DNA of 5,782 bases, taken from assembly GCA_022574315.1 (NCBI GenBank), contig JACZSH010000093.1:1-5782 (forward strand), written 5' to 3'. This document shows, in pieces, positions 4,959 to 5,782 of the stretch. The position numbers and the translations under genes were made by a program. How positions within the stretch are numbered: position 1 is the first letter of the stretch; every line of letters starts with the position of its first letter. Source of the stretch: Chloroflexota bacterium (lineage in GTDB: Bacteria; Chloroflexota; Dehalococcoidia; Dehalococcoidales; RBG-16-60-22). The notes beneath the pieces are model-generated. The model did not search any database, was not told the origin of the DNA, and worked only from the letters and a program-made list of their open reading frames with translations.

Positions 4959-5782
4959 ATGAAAAATAAGAAGATAGGTTTCATCGGTTTGGGTTCAATG
5001 GGCAGGCCCATGGCCGCCAATATCGTTAAGGCAGATTACCCGGTGACGGTGTTTGACGTGTGTGAGGGACCCCTCGTCGCGCTGGGGGAAATGGGGGCTA
5101 AAATCGCCGGGAGCGCCCGGGAAGTGGGCGAAGGAAGCGATACCGTGGTGGCCATGGTCCCCGGCTATTCACAGATGAAAGAAGCCGTCCTGCCTCCGGA
5201 CGGGGTATTGAGCGGCATGAGCCGTGACGCCACACTCATCATTACCAGCACGTTGTCACCGGCGGAAGTAATGGCCGTGGAAAAAGCCGCCCGTCAACTC
5301 GGGGTGAATATTATTGATTCCCCGGTTAGCGGTGGGTATATCAAGGCCGAGGAAGGCACCCTCACCTTTATGGCGGGTGGGGATGATGAGGTGGTGAGAA
5401 GCAACCGGGATATCCTCGAGGTCATGGGCACAAACGTTTTTCACGTCGGGAAAGTAGGGCAGGGTCAGGCAGTGAAGCTGATAAACCAGATGCTGGTCAG
5501 TGCCAACATCGTGTCCATTGCCGAGGCCCTGGTAATGGCGAAAAAACTCGGCCTGGACCTGGCCTCCGTAGTAGAAGTCGTCAGTAAAAGCGGTGGCGAC
5601 AGCTTTGTTCTCCGGACCATGGCTCCGGCGATGATAGCCCGGGATTTCAAACCCAGGGCGGCGGTCAGTATCTTTACCAAGGATACCGGGATTATCATGG
5701 ATACGGCCCGGGAACTGAACGTGCCGCTACTGGTTGCCGGTACGGCGTATAATATTATCCGGATGGCGGATGCCCGAGGCTT
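4959..5782 (+). CDS. 3-hydroxyisobutyrate dehydrogenase-family NAD(P)-dependent oxidoreductase (3' end missing)
   Basis: 274 codons are present and the frame is open at the right edge. The family is usually about 290-300 residues, so only a short C-terminal piece should be missing. The N-terminal Rossmann motif is KKIGFIGLGSMGRPMAANI (GLGxMG at 10-15). The acidic D33 at the end of the second strand (VFDVCEG) points to NAD rather than NADP. The substrate-binding signature DSPVSGG is at 120-126, and the catalytic lysine is K173 in GQGQAVKLINQM, with N176 in the K-x-x-N pattern. These proteins oxidise or reduce beta-hydroxyacids such as 3-hydroxyisobutyrate, tartronate semialdehyde or related compounds; the exact substrate cannot be read from sequence. 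The ATG at 4959 puts the Rossmann motif in its usual place, but its ribosome site is weak. An in-frame ATG at 4932 would add nine residues. It is divergent from the redox operon, with no evident functional link. Confidence 0.9.
   Translation, partial: MKNKKIGFIGLGSMGRPMAANIVKADYPVTVFDVCEGPLVALGEMGAKIAGSAREVGEGSDTVVAMVPGYSQMKEAVLPPDGVLSGMSRDATLIITSTLSPAEVMAVEKAARQLGVNIIDSPVSGGYIKAEEGTLTFMAGGDDEVVRSNRDILEVMGTNVFHVGKVGQGQAVKLINQMLVSANIVSIAEALVMAKKLGLDLASVVEVVSKSGGDSFVLRTMAPAMIARDFKPRAAVSIFTKDTGIIMDTARELNVPLLVAGTAYNIIRMADARG

Overview
The window looks like a fragment of an uncultivated Chloroflexota genome, most likely Dehalococcoidia. This is inferred from protein style. The left-hand gene has the XRE-HTH / membrane anchor / beta-sandwich / CARDB-like layout, ending in a Pro-Ala linker and a 'LVNWW' C-terminal membrane segment, that I associate with that group. 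No rRNA or other taxonomic marker is present.

Layout. (1) Bases 1-1905, minus strand: the 5' 635 codons of a large membrane protein with a cytoplasmic HTH. It runs off the left edge. (2) 1906-2161: a non-coding gap with a plausible promoter for that gene and small inverted repeats. (3) 4711-2162, minus strand: a compact gene run. The order is a TlpA/thioredoxin-like lipoprotein (TTG start), a CcdA-type six-helix membrane thiol transporter (ATGA overlap), a DUF3179 lipoprotein 10 bp downstream, and a small DUF427 protein 57 bp further on. (4) 4712-4958: a divergent intergenic region with promoter-like elements and an 8-bp inverted repeat. (5) 4959-5782, plus strand: a 3-hydroxyisobutyrate dehydrogenase-family oxidoreductase, cut by the right edge.

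The main finding is in the DUF3179 gene. A simple ORF finder splits it into two ORFs (3469-3104 and 3007-2504), but it is one 321-codon frame interrupted only by a TGA at 3106-3104. The family motif around it reads ITY-[TGA]-PLCGSG, so the TGA replaces the first Cys of a CPLC motif, giving UPLC. A stem-loop with a GUU apical loop starts 11 nt after the TGA, and its loop begins at +19, as expected for a bacterial SECIS. The only other cysteines are the lipobox Cys and the partner C125. I read this as a candidate exported selenolipoprotein whose Sec-Cys pair could be served by the co-encoded TlpA/CcdA thiol relay. A nonsense mutation or sequencing error is the competing explanation. Whether the genome encodes SelA/SelB/SelC/SelD cannot be seen here.

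Proposed working model (inference): CcdA carries reducing equivalents from cytoplasmic thioredoxin across the membrane, the TlpA-like lipoprotein receives them through its CPTC motif, and the DUF3179 protein is either the client or a further redox partner. The HTH membrane protein and the dehydrogenase show no direct link to this system.
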